Assembly (NCBI GenBank): GCA_023374045.1
Contig: CM041776.1
Location: forward strand, 344,285,636 to 344,349,635
Reading direction: 5' to 3'
DNA: 64,000 nucleotides
From: Limonium bicolor
Lineage: Eukaryota > Streptophyta > Magnoliopsida > Caryophyllales > Plumbaginaceae
Positions within the stretch are counted from its first letter, which is position 1. Each line of letters starts with the position of its first letter. Shown one piece after another: positions 61,882-64,000 of this stretch. The translations under genes and the position numbers were made by a program. The notes beneath the pieces were generated by a model. That model ran no database searches. It saw only the letters and a list, made by a program, of their open reading frames with translations, and was not told where the DNA came from.

Positions 61882-62224
61882 CTTAGCTGAAACACAGAGG
61901 GCATGTCAGTATTAATGAAAATTGACCCATATACACCAGTTTAATTAAGCATCAGATAATACCCACCATACAGATCTAGTCAGACATAACTTTACACCCA
62001 CGATTCTATATTCAGACAAAATATACACCAAAAGATTCAGTATTCAGACAAAATATACACCCATGATACATACATCATATCTACATCATATCTGCACAAC
62101 ACTATTTGCATTCAAGAAATTCTTACTAATACGATATGTCCAAAGGCAACAAAGTATCTGTATAGATGACAAAAATTCGCTCATTTCTGCAACTGACCCA
62201 AAATCCATTCTCCTGAGAAATTCA
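61882..62224 (-). other. Possible 3' flank/UTR of the polymerase-subunit fragment
   Basis: No gene motif. If the NRPD2-like end at 62225 belongs to a real gene, this stretch would be its 3' untranslated region on the minus strand. A repeated phrase ATTCAGACAAAATATACACC occurs at 62011 and 62041. Confidence 0.35.
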
Positions 62225-62431
62225 TCAGCATGGCCGAGTCTCAAACTTGAGCGAGATCCCCATACTGAACAGCTCCTGCGAGAGCATCTTCGCACCATAA
62301 GGGACTTTCACCTTCACAATGTTCTCACCCGACTCACACAGCTTGTAGTACGGGCCTCGGATCTTTCGCCCACACAGGATAGGCCGCAGGATCACACTCA
62401 CAGGGCTTTTGCACTGTCCACAGACGTGCAT
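62225..62431 (-). pseudogene. NRPD2: C-terminal end of NRPD2/NRPE2-like RNA polymerase IV/V subunit
   Basis: The 68-codon frame reads HVCGQCKSPVSVILRP, CGRKIRGPYYKLCESGENI, VKVKVPYGAKMLSQELFSMG, ISLKFETRPC and a stop at 62225. The VPYGAK.L.QELFSMGI pattern is the end of the second-largest RNA polymerase subunit and suits the plant Pol IV/V form (NRPD2/NRPE2) better than the Pol II, I or III forms. It has CxxC at the front and KLC after GPYY; where I expect a C-x2-C pair (GPYC..C) there is Tyr, so one zinc ligand seems lost. The frame is open right up to the LTR at 62432, which cuts it. The rest could lie beyond the element, outside the window, or this may be an isolated fragment. Recognised from memory of the family. 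Confidence 0.7.
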
Positions 62432-64000
62432 TGAAATACCCCAAACTTTGGTATGTTGACTAAATGATTAAATGTGTTATCTAAAGGCTAAAAAGTGCCT
62501 TAGGAACATCAGGGTATAGTTTAAAACCATGGTAAAACACAATAAAACACTAAGACACGGTTTGAGCAAAAACATGCTCTAAGGTTGGAGTGAACTTGGT
62601 TAGGACCCAAAGGTCTACCAAGACTTGATAATGTTTAATACGATTTTATAAGGCTAATTAAGTCCTTAGGAAACTTTGGTAGACAATGAAACCAAACAAA
62701 ACACAAATAAATACCTTAAGGTCAATAAGAGCAAAAATGTGCTCTAAGCTTGGGATAAATGTGTATAAGACCTAATGGTCATACCTATACTTAATAAATA
62801 TGTTAATGAACATATTAAATCAATTACCAAAGAAAACCAAGCTTGAAAACAAGTTAAAACACAAAATGTGCTTTAAGAAGTCTTAAAGCACGTTTTTGAA
62901 AAATTGTCTTGTAAATGAGTTTTGAATGGCTAAATGTCCATCATTACTCTTTAATTAACATGTGTACTATATAGTATCACATTTGGGTGGCCATATTAGT
63001 GGGAAATCAAAAATTTCACTTCTATGTGCCTTGTTATTGGTGAATAGTGATTTTATAACTAGTTTGTAACATATAATGTTATAAGTGATTAATTGGTCAA
63101 CAAAGAAATACCCTCCTAGGCATATGGGGGCCGGTTTTCATGTGAGTCACCAACATGTAAAAATAAATAGTAAACTAATTAAAGTAAAGTACTATTTGCT
63201 TTAAGTTACAAATATCTTAAAAGCAAATTCTATCTCATTCTCTCATTTCCTCCTTTCAATTCCACACTCTCTTCTCCTTCTTCTTCTTGTTCTCTCTCGG
63301 TAATATACACAACCAATGGAAGTCCATCTTGACCACATGTAAAATCTAGCTCACTTAACCAAATCAAAAACAAACACCACCATTCTCTTAGTTAAGCCAA
63401 GCTCTACAACTTTCTCTTTCAAACTTCAAAGCTCCATTTCGGTGCCAAGAGGAATCACCATGGGAGGAGCTTGAGCTCACCTTTTCACATATTCTTGTTC
63501 TCCTTTGCTTCAAGGTAAGGAAACTCAAAGAAAAATGACATTTCCTTCATGTTTTGTCATCCGAAAATCACCTTAATGGAGTCTTATATTGCCTTGTTTA
63601 GCTTCATTGAATTTCAGGGCTAGGAGGAGTCCTCTCTTGATATATATTCAAGCTCTCTTTCCATTCCAAGGTAAAACAATCATGTTAATACCTTAAGATA
63701 ATATATGTAACTAGGGTTTACAATGAGATAAAGCTTAAAGCTTATATACTCATTTAATGTTGGATATTGTTTAGTTGTTGGCAAGGAACCAAATGCCCTA
63801 CCGGTTTACAAGGAAACAAGAAAGAAATTTGTGAGGAAAAGAGGTAAACAACCTATCTTAATGTGGTTTAATGCCTTAGGAGGAAATAAGCTTATAATGC
63901 TTGTTAAAATACCTAAGAGCAATGGTGAATGAGCTAGTAAAATGCTCTCAAGGAGTTTATTAAAGGCATATGAATTGTTGGGATGTATTTGCAGGTCAAA
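62432..64000 (+). mobile_element. Start of another A1-superfamily LTR (runs off window)
   Basis: Opens TGAAATACCCCAAAC, like E2. It has GGGGGCCGGTTTTCATG (~63125), a pyrimidine-rich leader (~63230-63300) and donor-like sites CTTCAAG|GTAAGG (63515) and TTCCAAG|GTAAAAC (63671), matching A1, the solo LTR and E2 in order. Overall sequence is diverged from all three, so it is a fourth family. The bases before it (TGCAT, 62427-62431) would be the left target duplication; the right one is out of view. Confidence 0.82.

Overview
The window is nuclear DNA from a flowering plant, most likely a eudicot. It is almost entirely repeats: nested LTR retrotransposons, several small DNA-transposon derivatives, a broken receptor-kinase gene and the last part of an RNA polymerase subunit gene. 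I see no tRNA or rRNA gene, no CRISPR array and no intact host gene. Nearly all short open reading frames are chance frames inside repeats. Family names come from motifs recognised by eye, since no search was run.

Layout. (1) 1-14259: a giant non-autonomous LTR element (A1) with ~4.3 kb LTRs, an initiator-Met-tRNA primer site and a 5.7 kb internal region with no recognisable genes. Its first 49 bases lie outside the window. (2) 14540-15960: a decayed Ty1/copia reverse-transcriptase/RNase H fragment on the minus strand. (3) 16486-~20890: the 3' end of an Athila/Tat-type Ty3/gypsy element (integrase tail, G-rich polypurine tract, LTR). Its LTR was later hit by a hAT-type MITE (18521-19124) and a TRIM (19211-19912). 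(4) 20891-28228: AT-rich unique or decayed sequence with a Tourist-like MITE (25394-25602) and probable old hAT remnants. (5) 28229-47870: a solo LTR related to A1, flanked by ACAAC duplications and split by element E2 (31564-46774, flanked by GAGGA). E2 has 5.4 kb LTRs, a broken gag and no pol. (6) 47998-55842: a decayed Ty1/copia pol on the minus strand, split inside its integrase by a very young non-autonomous Tat-type element (50315-55395, flanked by GGTAT). (7) 55843-56342: a 500-N assembly gap. (8) 56344-59591: an LRR receptor-kinase pseudogene with about six frame breaks. (9) 60165-61440: a decayed copia gag-protease-preintegrase fragment. (10) 61464-61872: a Mutator-type palindromic MITE. 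(11) 62225-62431: the C-terminal end of an NRPD2/NRPE2-like RNA polymerase IV/V subunit on the minus strand, cut by a further A1-related LTR (62432 to the window end).

The most unusual signals are these. Tandem arrays of GC-rich hairpins with a period near 70 bp occur in LTRs or internal DNA of three separate retroelement families. Four giant LTR types share a leader: a pyrimidine tract followed by two conserved splice-donor-like sites. Non-coding blocks are conserved between the interiors of A1 and E2. One of these LTRs interrupts a component of the RNA-directed DNA methylation machinery that normally silences such elements.
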